The position numbers and the translations under genes are program-made. Source: Prostheceraeus crozeri (taxonomy: Eukaryota > Platyhelminthes > Polycladida > Euryleptidae). Taken from it: 64,000 bases of DNA. This document shows positions 13,561 through 24,134 of the stretch, one piece after another. Position 1 is the first letter of the stretch. Every line of letters starts with the position of its first letter. Location: positions 1 through 64,000 of the forward strand of contig CAJQUW010014298.1 of the NCBI GenBank assembly GCA_907163375.1. Direction: 5' to 3'. Under the pieces are notes generated by a model. It saw only the letters and a list, made by a program, of their open reading frames with translations, was not told where the DNA came from and ran no database searches.

Positions 13561-14206
13561 ACGCTTAGTCTAACTTGCAAATCTTATAACATTTCATATG
13601 GGTGATGATGGTAGATGAAATAGTGTTAGATAAAATTAAGATAGCTTACACTTCTGATACAGGGATAGCAATCGACTGCGATCCATGTGTAAAGAGCTTG
13701 TTAGACTACGAAAGAGAGAAGTGTGTTATGTTGCGTGTGGCGCGTGAGTGTCCTCCCATTTCATTCCATTCATCAATTCATCTCATTGATAGAGACAGGT
13801 AGAACTCATGGTTCTCATAACGTATGCAATGGAAAGTTTTAGGCAGCCTTCGACAGTTGGCTAAATGTCGCCCTGGCGCGAATGCATACTACGTTGAGAC
13901 AGAGGCAATCACTTGCAAACATGACGCAGAGAGGTTTAACAAGATTGACCATTGCCGAATGTCCCTTGCGGTATACATAGCTACGGGTTTCACCGCCGCC
14001 CTTTACAGGAACGCCCGTCGAAAGGAAGTATTACACCGAACTTCATTTGCGACGTTCAAGTTGACTGATAGCAGATTCAACTTAATGATAGTATTCGCCA
14101 GTCCGAAGACTGCCCAGGGCAAACCGCGAGGAGGTTCTATCATGTCTTGCCCCATGGTGGCCCTTAAGAGAGCCGATGGTTCGTTCTCGGGGTGTGTGGT
14201 AGGGAC
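13561..14206 (+). other. Unassigned complex sequence with weak plus-strand ORFs
   Basis: Plus-strand ORFs lie at 13602-13802 (66 residues) and 13824-14309 (161 residues). They share a frame but are separated by stop codons. I recognise no domain in either. The second overlaps, antisense, the 3' exon of the minus-strand coiled-coil gene. A segment starting near 13824 resembles one starting near 15762, so this may be duplicated non-coding sequence. I do not claim a gene here. Confidence 0.35.
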
Positions 14207-15379
14207 TCAGGCTTGCTGTTTCGACTGCGGCTCCGGCAACGGGGCGGGTGGTCGCTTCTCTTGGATGTCTGTAAAGAAAGAAGTAGTGAGTTATCATCTT
14301 ACATTTTAATTTAGTCATTTTTACTTACAGATCTTCTCGGACGCTTCCTCGTAAAGGAAATTCGAGATCGGATCACGATGATCGAAGGTGAAATGTAGAC
14401 ACTCCACCCCTTTCTTCACCCGAGAGTAGCATTTCTCCCCTCTTCCACGCTCGTACAAGAGAGGAGTTTCTGCTACTCTCCCCTTTCTAATAGGGATGTG
14501 CAGACGACTGGAACGCACCCTTCGATCGCGATCCACCAGCTGCGCCGAACGGTGCAGCTCGTGGTTCGTCTCGACAACCTTAGCCATCTGCACACGGAGT
14601 CTCTCCACTTCCTCCTTCAACCTTCGTATCTCCTTCTCCCTACTTTCCCTCTCTGCTAGCAAAGCCTCTTCTCTGGCTTTCCCCTCGAGAGTCTTGAGCC
14701 TCTCCTGCTCCAACTCGCCATCCCGCTCGCTTAATCTCTCCTTCACCTTCTTCATCTCTCCGGCCACGTTCTTTAGGTCCTCATACTTTGCCTTGTATGA
14801 GAAGGCCTCCTCCTTCAACTTCTCCGCCTCTTTCTTTAATCTATCCCGTTCGGCGATCACCGGCGGGCGCTTGACAAAATTGCGACATTGTGTTGCAATT
14901 CCACTCACAGTTACGGCTGTAGGGGTCTCGCGATCGAGGTCGACGTCCTTGATAAGTTGCGACTGTAGCTCTCCCTCCTCCTCCTCACTATCGCTGCTGG
15001 TCAGCGAACTCTCGCTACTAAGCGAGGATACAGCGGCAATCGCTTCAATGGCGGATTGTAGCTCAGTGGCCTCAGTGGTGAAGAGTGAACTCCGTTCTTG
15101 CTGGTTGGTAGATTGTAGCTCCAAAGAACGGAGCTCAGTGGCGAAGAGTGAACTCCGTTCTTCTTCGCCTACTTCGCCTGTTTGACACTCGCTGTGTTGT
15201 GAGTGCCAATCCTCCAGCCGCTCACTTAAGCGACTGACTTTGTGGACTCCGCAATAGTAGCGAGCGACCCCTATCTGTTTCTTGTTAGTACAAGCGTGCT
15301 TTTTGAAGGCGTCAGCTCGGAATACCTTCCGGCATTGACACAGTTTGAAACTGGTCTTCATATTATTGTATTTCGGCAT
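14207..15379 (-). CDS. Unrecognised two-exon gene, Cys/His N-terminus plus coiled coil, ~370 aa
   Basis: Exon 1 runs 15379-14329 and ends at a strong donor (gtaagt at 14328-14323). A 60-nt intron ends in 'tttctttacag'. Exon 2 (14268-14207) stays in frame and ends at TGA. The spliced product is 370 residues. An N-terminal C-x-C-x11-H-x-C cluster (residues ~13-29, CQCRKVF...KKHAC) could bind zinc. Next come two similar segments (ERSSLFATELRSLELQS and ERSSLFTTEATELQS), a Ser/Glu-rich acidic stretch (SSDSEEEEGEL), and a long charged Lys/Glu/Arg heptad region (about residues 175-290) that should form a coiled coil. The C-terminus is Pro/Gln-rich. 'cgcttcag' just before the ATG could be an acceptor, so a 5' non-coding exon may exist. 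I do not know the family. It could be a host gene or a gene of an unknown mobile element. Long ORFs on the other strand (14496-15185) are shadows. Confidence 0.6.
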
Positions 15380-16383
15380 TTCTGAAGCGAAAAACGGAAA
15401 ACAATGATTTTTACACTTAGTGAGGAATGATAGATTTGAGTGTAGTGAGTGGCACTCGATCCCGTCGACAGCCCGAAGGCCTTGTACTGATCACTAGGGA
15501 AGTGAGAGATCTTCCCCGATACCCGCTATTTACAGCTGAAGACATCATTGTCACTGCCCCGAAGTGGTAACAGCAACGCCGAGTCAAAGGTAGTGAACAG
15601 TAGCTGGGATCTAACCCCTCAAAGCTGCCTTAGACTTAGTTAAATTTGAAACATGATATCAGATTTGAACTTAGCATACTTGAAAACCTTGAGGAAACAT
15701 CCCAAGTTATTGCTTTGATCAGCTTGATAGCAAGCCGTAGAGTGCTTGATTCACCAGCGTTTTGCAATGGAGATGTTTAGAGGCCACCCATGACAAGATA
15801 GCTAAGACTCAACCGATTGGCGTTCAAAGTGCTACGTTGAGAGCTGTGTCAAATGCCCAACATGAGTTGCCCAGCGGTTACGGTCTTAAATATGACACAT
15901 TCCCTTGCCACACTTATCACTACGGCATCGTCCGCCGTCCCGAAGGAACACCCTGTCAGTGGAATATTACAGCAAAACTCTCCATGTCTTGCTCGCTTTC
16001 AGTGAAAAGCCGCTTATACCATGAGAAGACTGGCTCAGACATCATTAAAAATGCTTTCATTGACTTCAGCAGGGTCGAAAACCCCAGAAAACCTCCAAAA
16101 CTAGTGAATTTAAAATTTTCAACTTTTTAGCACTACTTATAAAATTTTATAAGTAGTCCATCACTTAGGGCAGGTCAATAGCGACCGAACCTTTTTTGAA
16201 TCAAGTCAAACGGACTTGTAGAAGCAAAGTTACGAGCCTTTAAAGTTTTGGAGTCTTTTATGGCCTGGAGACGAAGGCCATCTCCTGGCGAACCTCTAAG
16301 TCTGACGGCTTAGCTGATATCAGCAATGAAATTTTCTAAGTCGGTTTCTTACAGAAACTTGGAATTTGGAATGTCCGAAGCTA
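15380..16383. other. Unassigned sequence upstream of the coiled-coil gene
   Basis: No convincing gene. A 122-residue plus-strand ORF (15762-16130) starts MQW like the ORF at 13824 and lies in a segment with patchy nucleotide similarity to 13820-14030, for example around 'tgcaatgga', 'tacgttgaga' and 'caggaac/aaggaac'. The remainder is unremarkable and may hold the promoter of the minus-strand gene. Confidence 0.35.
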
Positions 16384-18480
16384 TCATCGGAGCTCAGAGA
16401 GACGACCTACCTCTGACAATCGTTCTCCTCTAAATGACAAGTCTCCGTCGGTTCCCAGCTTATATAGTGTGTGGCGATCAGCTGATGACGTAATACCCAT
16501 CATCCAAACACTAAAAATCCCGTCTATCTCCGGTTCTAGTGCTCCGATTGAGCTGGAAATACACCATTTCCATGTAGAATTTGACGCTGAATCCGAATCT
16601 GGCCTCCGTTTTCCCATCCGATGCTTCGTTTTGGCTCTACAGTAGGCAGCCATCGCAAAAATTCTAACTCTGTCGTTTTTACGAAAAATGTTGAAAATTT
16701 TTCTCGCCGATTGACTTGAAACTCTCCGACTGACATGAAACTCACCATACAGATAAAGAATTTGACGCTGATTCCAAATCTGAAATCCGTTTTCCCATCC
16801 GAGCCTTCGTTTTGAAGCTAGAGCCCAAAACGTCCCAAATTCTAACTCTGTCGTTTTTCACCAATGTCCCAAAATCTTAAATGGCGTCTCACATCTAAAC
16901 GAAGACAGATAGGAACAAGCCGATTCTTTCAGTGAATTTGTCTCACTCTTAGCTTTCAAACGAGCTATCGCACGACAAAATCCATCCACTGGAAGCCAAA
17001 ATCGAAGCAAGCTGTCCAGAGGGGGGGGGGACGTCAGCGAAAAATTTTTTCTCTCCGATTGCTTTCAAATTCACCATACAGATGCAGAATTTCACGCTGA
17101 ATCCGAATCTGGCCTCCGTTTTCTCATCCGATGGTTCGTTTGGGCGCTACACATCAAAACATCCCAAATTCTAACTCTGTCGTTTTTCGACAATGTTCCA
17201 AAATCTTAAATGGTGTCTCACATCTAAACGAAGACAGATAGGAACAAGCCGATTCTTTCATTGAATTTGTCTCACTCTTAGCTTTCAAACGAGCTATCGC
17301 ACGACAAAATCCGTCCACTGGAAGCAAAAATCGAAGCAAGCTGTCCAGAGGGGGGGGACGTCAGCGAAATTTCAAAATTTGATGAAAAATGTTTTGGTGA
17401 CGGTCCCAGGTCGAAATTCCACACTTTGGAAAATTTTCAAAATTTTACCCATACAAAGTCACTCTGACACTTAGGATTTTTTCAGGTAAGCGAGCTCCGA
17501 CCTAAAATCTTGTAACCGCTCTAACTTTTGAACGAAGACAGATAGGAACAAGCCGATTCTTTCACTGAATTTGTCTCACTCTTAGCTTTCAAACGAGCTA
17601 TCGCACGACAAAATCCATCCACTGGAAGCCAAAATCGAAGCAAGCTGTCCAGAGGGGGGGGGACGTCAGTGAAAATTTTTTCTCTCCGATTTCGCTGGAA
17701 ACATCCTTCCTAACCCAAAATTTCACGTAGATTCCGAATCTGGCCTCCGTTTTCTCATCCGATGCTTCGTTTGGACGCTACACACCAAAAGGTCCCAAAT
17801 TCTAACTCTGTCGTTTTTTCGAAAAATGTTGAAAATTTTTTCTCTCCGATTGACTTGAAACTCACCATACAGATAAAGAATTTCACGCTGATTCCAAATC
17901 TGAAATCCGTTTTCCAATCCGATGCTTCGTTTTGAAGCTAGAGCCCAAAACGTCCCAAATTCTAACTCTGTCGTTTTTCGCCAATGTCCCAAAATCTTAA
18001 ATGGCGTCTCACATCTAAACGAAGACAGATAGGAACAAGCCGATTCTTTCACTGAATTTGTCTCACTCTTAGCTTTCAAACGAGCTATCGCACGACAAAA
18101 TCCATCCACTGGAAGCCAAAATCGAAGCAAGCTGTCCAGAGGGGGGGGGGGCGTCAGTGAAAATTTTTTCTCTCCGATTTCGCTGGAAACATCCTTCCTA
18201 ACCCAAAATTTCACGTAGATTCCGAATCTGGCCTCCGTTTTCTCATCCGATGCTTCGTTTGGACGCTACACACCAAAACGTCCCAAATTCTAACTCTGTC
18301 GTTTTTCGAAAAATGTTGAAAATTTTTTCTCACCGATTGCCTTGAAACTCACCCTACCGATGCAGAATTTCACGCTGAACACGAATCCGACCTCCGTTTT
18401 CTCATCCGACCACTCCTTCCACTCGAAACAACCCATTTTACAACCCAACATTCAGCACGAAAAACATCACACACTATAGC
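16384..18480. repeat. Complex tandem array with a G-run in each long unit
   Basis: Several modules recur. 'ttctaactctgtcg' lies near 16663, 16842, 17170, 17800, 17960 and 18289. 'gaagacagataggaacaagc' lies near 16903, 17230, 17544 and 18022. 'ctgtccagag' followed by 7-11 G lies near 17010, 17342, 17643 and 18132. Spacings of about 160-180, 314-330 and 478 bp indicate a submodule of ~160 bp built into longer units of two or three submodules. Minus-strand ORFs up to 163 residues run through the array because the unit is open in one frame. The same peptides recur and no known domain is visible, so I do not call them genes. Confidence 0.85.
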
Positions 18481-18564
18481 CTCAACACTAATCCTGGCGG
18501 TCGCCCAAGTCCACCACGACACTCAGACCCAAAGCACCACGGCGGCCGACCACGACACTCTGCC

Positions 18565-18707
18565 GTTCCAGAGGGGGGAGGGGGAGGGGAGGGGGAGGGG
18601 AGGGGGAGGGGAGGGGGAGGGGAGGGGGAGGGGAGGGGAGGGGAGGGGGAGGGGAGGGGGAGGGGAGGGGAGGGGGAGGGGAGGGGGAGGGGGAGGGGGG
18701 GGGAGTC
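18565..18707 (+). repeat. G-rich minisatellite (GGGGGA/GGGGA), G-quadruplex-prone
   Basis: About 140 bp of G4-G9 runs separated by single A residues on the + strand. It begins after 'ttccagag' and ends before 'gtcagcga', the same words that flank the simple G-runs in the array to the left, so it looks like an expansion of that G-run. Proline-rich translations on the minus strand are artefacts. Confidence 0.9.
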
Positions 18708-18758
18708 AGCGATGGCGGCCATCTTGCGCGGTCCAGAAGTGGAGTTTTGCTTACTACT

Positions 18759-18965
18759 GTCAACTCCGGAACACTTGATACAAAAAAGGATCTCATTATT
18801 GGGTTATTCCTTATAATGCCAATTGTGATACATTAATCAATCAATCAGACCATTATGCGGTATACAATATCTATTAAGCTGTACTTTACGTGTGCGTATC
18901 GTTATAGATATCAAATTCGTTGAACTACTTTTCTGCGTATTTTTATCGAATGTCAACTCCGGAAC
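18759..18965 (+). repeat. Two outlying direct copies of the 14-bp transposon terminal motif
   Basis: gtcaactccggaac occurs at 18759-18772 and again at 18952-18965, in the orientation seen at the right end of the 19-23 kb transposon. With the copy at 19107-19120, these may be the right-end remnant of a second related element placed head-to-tail with the first. Confidence 0.6.
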
Positions 18966-19106
18966 GGGTTGATACCTTGATTATGTAATCAAACTCAGTT
19001 ATTTTTTACTTTGATGACATTTGCAGGTAGTAGTGTTCAGCCGAAGTATATTTGTATGTGAATATGTATCTATTTTTATTTCAGAAGTAGAAAGATGTTA
19101 TAAATT

Positions 19107-22100
19107 GTCAACTCCGGAACTGAAGCGTCGTTCCGGAGTTGACGAAAACGTTCCGGTGTTGACATAAAATAATGTTTTAACGTACGAGAGCCAATGTCTC
19201 CCATTATAGTTGCAGCCACTATGGTTAGATACTTTCATGCAGTCGAAGTTCATAAAATTGACCTTCATTATCAAGGTGAGTAAGCTATAGATCACTTCTC
19301 CGACTGTCTCACGCTTGTCTGTGCACTATAACGTATTCACGACCTCTCCGATCGATTGCTAGTTTGTGACTCATGGTGTCACCGCGCCAGTCGGCAGCTA
19401 TACATAACAACTGCCTGCAAATGCAAAAAAACTTCCGGAAACTTCGCTTGTTATGGCAATAAAACAATCTGCTTCACCTTGATTATTAAAGACTGCATTT
19501 TTAGATACTGGTACTCAGTAACAGGATGCAAATGCAAAGAGGTATGCGCACGTATAGGCGATGTCAAAGCATAAAGCGAAGAATTGATACATACATGTAT
19601 ATAAGATACATGAGAGTGAACGAACGCCGTAAGGCGCTAGTGAAAGAGCTAAGAGCTTGCATGTACGGGTACATGATGTGTGATAATTAAGCTGATAGCC
19701 TATTAATGAATAATAATGAATAGTGATCCATGCTCATAGGCCTATTAGATTAAAAGATATAATTTTCTCTAGACCCGTAGCTGTAATTGACTTTAATGCA
19801 GTGTCTTCCGGAATTTTCAATGGATATGGCAATTGCAGGGTCGGTAGTAAAATGAAATCAAAAGCAGCAACAAGTAGTAAAGAAAGAAAAGAAAAGTGGA
19901 AATTGAAACTGAAAGAACAATCCTGAACTGTTAGAAAAGCAACGTGAAAAGGAAAGGCAAAGGTGGAAGGAAAGGGTTCAATCAGGGAAAGTAAAACAAG
20001 CTCAGAATCTAAGTCGAAGGGACTTGAAAGCACAGAGGAAAAGATGGCGAGAATCCCAAAAGTGATGCCGTGATAAAAAAGCAAGGCAGCATTCCGAATG
20101 CTTAGTAGAGCCATCAGAAAGAGACAATGTGAGTGAAAGCAACATCAGAGCCGTCGCAGGAAGAAAGCGGATTCTAAGAAAAAGATCTGCAACTGTAAGA
20201 GAGTTAGAGAAATACAAACTGAGAGTAAAACAGCAAGAGTTATCAATTCAACGATACCGAACAAGACTCTCGAGACTGCGATCGAGCATTAGGCCCCCAA
20301 AAGACCAACTTGTAGAAGCGGGGATGGTCATCGACAAAAGGACAGCGAAGCACTTGAGATTCACTGATGTAGTTATCAAGCGTCTGAGGAAAAATAAATC
20401 AAGGAGTGTTGCGCAGATGTTATCCGATAGAATCTTGCGCAAATATCGGATGAGCACATGGTTGAAGAGAACGTTCGGGGTTAGGACGAAGCGGACCATG
20501 AAAATGAAGAAGAAATCTGAAGTGATAAAAGAATAAGTCATAAAGTTCTATGAGCAGGGAAATGTCTCCCGTATGACCTCAGGGAAGGACACGATAACCC
20601 GAGGTGGGGTTAAACGGCAGAGACGCTATCTCTTGGACGATATACAGAATCTGTATAAGAAATATACAGCATCAGTGTCTGACGATCGAAAGATTTCGTA
20701 TTCTCAATTTTGCAAGCTGAGACCACACTGGGTTCTGATTCCTGATTGCGACAAACGCGAGACGTGTCTCTGTCAACGATGCGAAAATATGCGATTGATG
20801 GCTACAAAATTGAAGCAGCATGACGTCATCGCAACAGACAATCTGATGCATATGCTTGAAGCTTCATATTGCTCCTTGACGTGTCCTCACCGCATCCATC
20901 AGGTCAAAAAAGACTGCTACTATTCAGTCTTCAGCGGATGCGGTGAAAAGAACGTTGTCTCCAACAACGTTGACGAAAACATGAACAAGTTGGTTTCATG
21001 GAAGCAGTGGAGCAACAAAGTGATCAATGCAAAAGATCGAAGAGATGGTACGGGAGAAGAATATCGAATGAAGATCACCGCTAAAGAGGCAAGATGCGGC
21101 ACTCTGGATGAATTATTATCTGAATTCAAATATGAATTTGATTAGCGTGGACGCCAGCACCTACTTCATAGCAGACACCAATTGGATGAAGCTGTCATGA
21201 TAATCGATTTTGCCGAAAATTATTTGTGTAAGTACAGCACAGAAGTGCAGTCCGTGCATTTCGGTGCATCACGTGATCAGGCCACCATTCACGATGGAGT
21301 TGTCTATATAAAGGAGTCAGCCGGATTGAAAGCTCATTCATTTGCAACGATTTCCAACAGCAAGCGTCATGATGCTGTAGCTGTTTGGTCTTACATCTGT
21401 CCGGTGATAACCTGGATCCTCGAGAAAGCATCAATTAGATCGATACACTTCTGGTCAGATAGGCCAACAACACAATATCGGAACAAAACCCATTTTATGT
21501 TGATTTCTTCGGTCTATCAGCGACAATTTCCATCCATACACAAGCTGACATGGAACTTCACGGGTGCTGGACATGGCAAGGGTCCTGCAGATGGTGTGGG
21601 AGCCTCCCTAAAACGTTCAGCCGATGCAATGATCGCGAAAGGTAGATAATAATACATATTCTCGTACTAATTTAGTCATGTACTAATCATAGATTTTTTA
21701 ATAGGTTTTGACATACCAGATGCAAGAACATTCTTTGAGCTTCTTGACCAGTCCAGCTCATCAATAAAGCTGTTTTACACATCAGCGAGAGAACTCAATG
21801 ATATGGATGACGAGATTCCGTTGAGGATTCCTAGAGTCCCACACACAATGAAGATTCATCAGGTTCGTATATGCACAATGCACTCTTAATAACCTCATGT
21901 AAAAAGGTATGTCTTCACAATTTTAGATACTGACTGTAGGAAATGGATTGATTAAGTACCGCCATTTGGGGTGCTATTGCCAGCATCCAGACGACTGCAA
22001 TTGTTTCAAACCTGACTATTTTCAATTTTCAAATGAAAGCACTGAAAAACCGGTAAGTCTTATAGTGAACCTTTCACAATCCGCGCCCGCCTTTATGATA

Positions 22101-23076
22101 TTTTATTTGCGTCAATAATCATAATCAATTATGACATTCCTTTTGAGCTAATTTGATTGAACGGCATACGTGTATCAAACTGATTTTGTCTAGGCCTATT
22201 ATGACTGTGGTATCCTCTAATCCTCCACAAGTATTTGCTTAGCTCCTTAATACGGTCTAAGTTTATTCTACTTTCAGAATACCAAGGAGCGCATGATGAA
22301 TGGTTGCAATGACGAAATCGAAGTTGACCAATGGGTCATTGTTGCATACGACAACCAGTTGTATGCAGGTAAGTTACTCCTTCAAAATGAAATAAAGTAT
22401 GAGCATGCATTTCCACCTGAATTGCTGTATTTCAGGCCAAGTCACGGATATCTCAAACAGCGGCGACAGCGCCTTATTCGAAATCAAGGTCATGGACAAG
22501 CGTGGGATGAACTTCTTCAACTGGCCACTACGTGAGGACAGAATAACTTATGGCCGCACCGACATCAAAGCTATCATAAGCCCACCTACATTGGGCAAAC
22601 GCCATTATTCCTTATCAAGCACTGATTGGGACACTTACTTACAACTCATAGTGATTGTTTGAACAAGAGTGGGCAATGAGTGGGAATGGACATGTGATGA
22701 AAGATTTCTTTCACCATCAGATGTGGGCTTCCACAAAGCATGTTATTTTTGTATTTGAAATATAAGTTTACTCAATAATCGTGATCGATTTCGATGGGTT
22801 GTTTTTATTTAAGTGGGCCTATACGTACATGTACGCACGCAATATTTGAATTTAGGAAACATTTTAAATGGGCCTGCCTGCAATGCATTATAGCTAAGGA
22901 CCTATAGACTCGATCAGGACTGTTTGGCAATTTGTCGAAAGCTTATGACCGATAAAGTCTACAGAAAGATTGATGATTGTCAACTCCGTAGCGGTGAATG
23001 TCATCTCCGGAACAAGGATGGTCAACACCGTAACGGTGAATGTCAACTCCGGAACGTTATATGTCAACTCCGGAAC
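19107..23076 (+). mobile_element. DNA transposon with 14-bp iterated terminal motifs and five-exon DDE-like transposase
   Basis: The element is bounded by copies of gtcaactccggaac. At the left they are inverted, at 19130-19143 and 19150-19163 (the second with one change), preceded by a direct copy at 19107-19120 that makes a 14-bp-arm palindrome. At the right five direct copies (two exact, three with one to two changes) start at 22979, 23000, 23021, 23042 and 23063, exactly 21 bp apart. This gives terminal inverted repeats of about 35 bp (19130-19163 against 23042-23076) plus subterminal sites suited to transposase binding. No target-site duplication is evident, so the exact ends are uncertain. 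The body carries a spliced plus-strand transposase gene. I have not assigned a Repbase superfamily. Confidence 0.8.
19836..22662 (+). pseudogene. DFAENY-type DDE-like transposase, five exons, interrupted
   Basis: The basic N-terminus has repeated Arg/Lys-Trp segments (KERKEKWK, QRWKERV, KRWRES). A central region contains FYEQGNVSRM and a Cys pair near KRETCLCQRCEN. The RNase H-like core has DFAENY at ~21206, HFWSDRPTTQYRN at ~21449 and GAGHGKGPADGVG at ~21563, plausibly the three acidic catalytic positions. Introns follow at 21642-21704, 21863-21926, 22053-22277 and 22369-22435, all GT-AG and frame-consistent. The spliced C-terminus has a Cys/His knot (GCYCQHPDDCNCF), then QWVIVAYDNQLYAG and FFNWPL. 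I recall the DFAENY/SHGKG layout from many invertebrate transposase-like proteins; that is memory, not a search. The frame is interrupted by a shift near 19921 and in-frame stops at 20063 (TGA), 20534 (TAA) and 21143 (TAG). Everything else aligns in one frame, so decay is recent. Confidence 0.75.
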
Positions 23077-23598
23077 ATGTTAGGAATAAAAACTAGGGGA
23101 TTAGATGGGAAAAATTCACAGCAAATCATCAAAATCAACATATTTCAACATCAACTATCCTATACATTGATTATCCATCGCAAAACACAAGATTTTTTTT
23201 TCAAGTTTGAAAATTGAAAATATTGCTCTTTTGTGGAGAATGACCCATATATTGTTGATGATTCGTCGGGAGATCATTTCTACATTACTTCTGATAAAGA
23301 ATTTATAATTTAAGTGCATCTACAATTCAGTAAAATCTGAAATTCACATGATGTCAAAACTGATACGTGAAATTCATTAAGTAGATTTGGTTAAATTTCC
23401 TTCATTACACCCAGAACTGGTTCATGTTGCACATGGGAATGTTGCGAACATGATTGCCTGGATGGGACTGGGCTTTTGTTTATTGTTCTTATTAGACTAT
23501 TATTCTACTAATATTCTAATTAGACATCTAGCAGTGCCTAATTTTGATATGGACAATATTCTTAAAACATTTGCTTAAATATTTCTGTCACAACTCAC
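23077..23598. other. AT-rich spacer, no gene seen
   Basis: This lies between the transposon and the last visible receptor exon. I looked on the minus strand for a third transmembrane-segment exon of the receptor and saw none. The short plus-strand ORF at 23387-23578 has no recognisable features. Confidence 0.5.
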
Positions 23599-24134
23599 CA
23601 ATTAAAGGAATACTCTCTGATTGTGAAGGTGTGTGCTCTCCGACCAATTGCAGAAATACAGACAGGGCCAACACAATAGTGATGCCGAGCGACACTCGCT
23701 CTCCGGACTCAGGAGGCAATCGAAAACTGAACATAATTACCAGAATCATAGATAAACATGGGATAACCAAATTGAATTGATAAAACAAAGGCATTCTTCT
23801 CAGGTTCATAGAATACGTGATATCTGCAAATGGGTATGCACAGCAAGTATATGTAATCAAACTTCGTTTGAGTGGCATGCCAGTTAAAGCCAATTCGCTG
23901 TTCCTTTCGTAGCGTGAAAGATCCGCCGAGGCAGAAATGTTGACTAAGTTGATAGCGCTGGTATCATAAGCCCAAGATCCGAATTTCAGAGCACACGATT
24001 GCTCGTCGAATGGGAAATTTGCCATATTAAGACTGCATGGTGATTTATACACTACTGGAGTGTTGAAGGAAATCATTCCATTCCTGCTGATGGTGGCTAG
24101 ATATTTGGATTCATTACGGATAGAAAGACGAATA
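23599..24134 (-). CDS. nAChR coding exon 4 (Cys-loop to TM2)
   Basis: Acceptor 'ccctttcag', donor gtgagt at 23598. It encodes IRLSIRNESKYLA through the Cys-loop, loop B, the vicinal Cys pair, TM1 and TM2, ending SESIPLIG with the Gly codon split by the intron. Confidence 0.9.

Noticed and set aside
14496-15185. 229-aa serine-rich plus ORF
   Set aside because: Exact antisense of the coiled-coil gene; serine richness mirrors the charged codons of the other strand.
14207-15379. Virus-like capsid or polymerase gene in the coiled-coil ORF
   Set aside because: No capsid, polymerase or protease motif is visible; only a Cys/His cluster and coiled coil.
16384-18214. Minus-strand ORFs of 61-163 aa in the G-run array as members of a gene family
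   Set aside because: The same peptide segments recur in array order; length follows the array unit and no splice or domain evidence supports translation.
18474-18796. Proline/serine-rich ORFs
   Set aside because: Translations of the (GGGGGA)n minisatellite complement.
23387-23578. Hydrophobic plus-strand ORF as missing receptor TM segment
   Set aside because: Wrong strand for the receptor and no similarity to TM3 or TM4 motifs.
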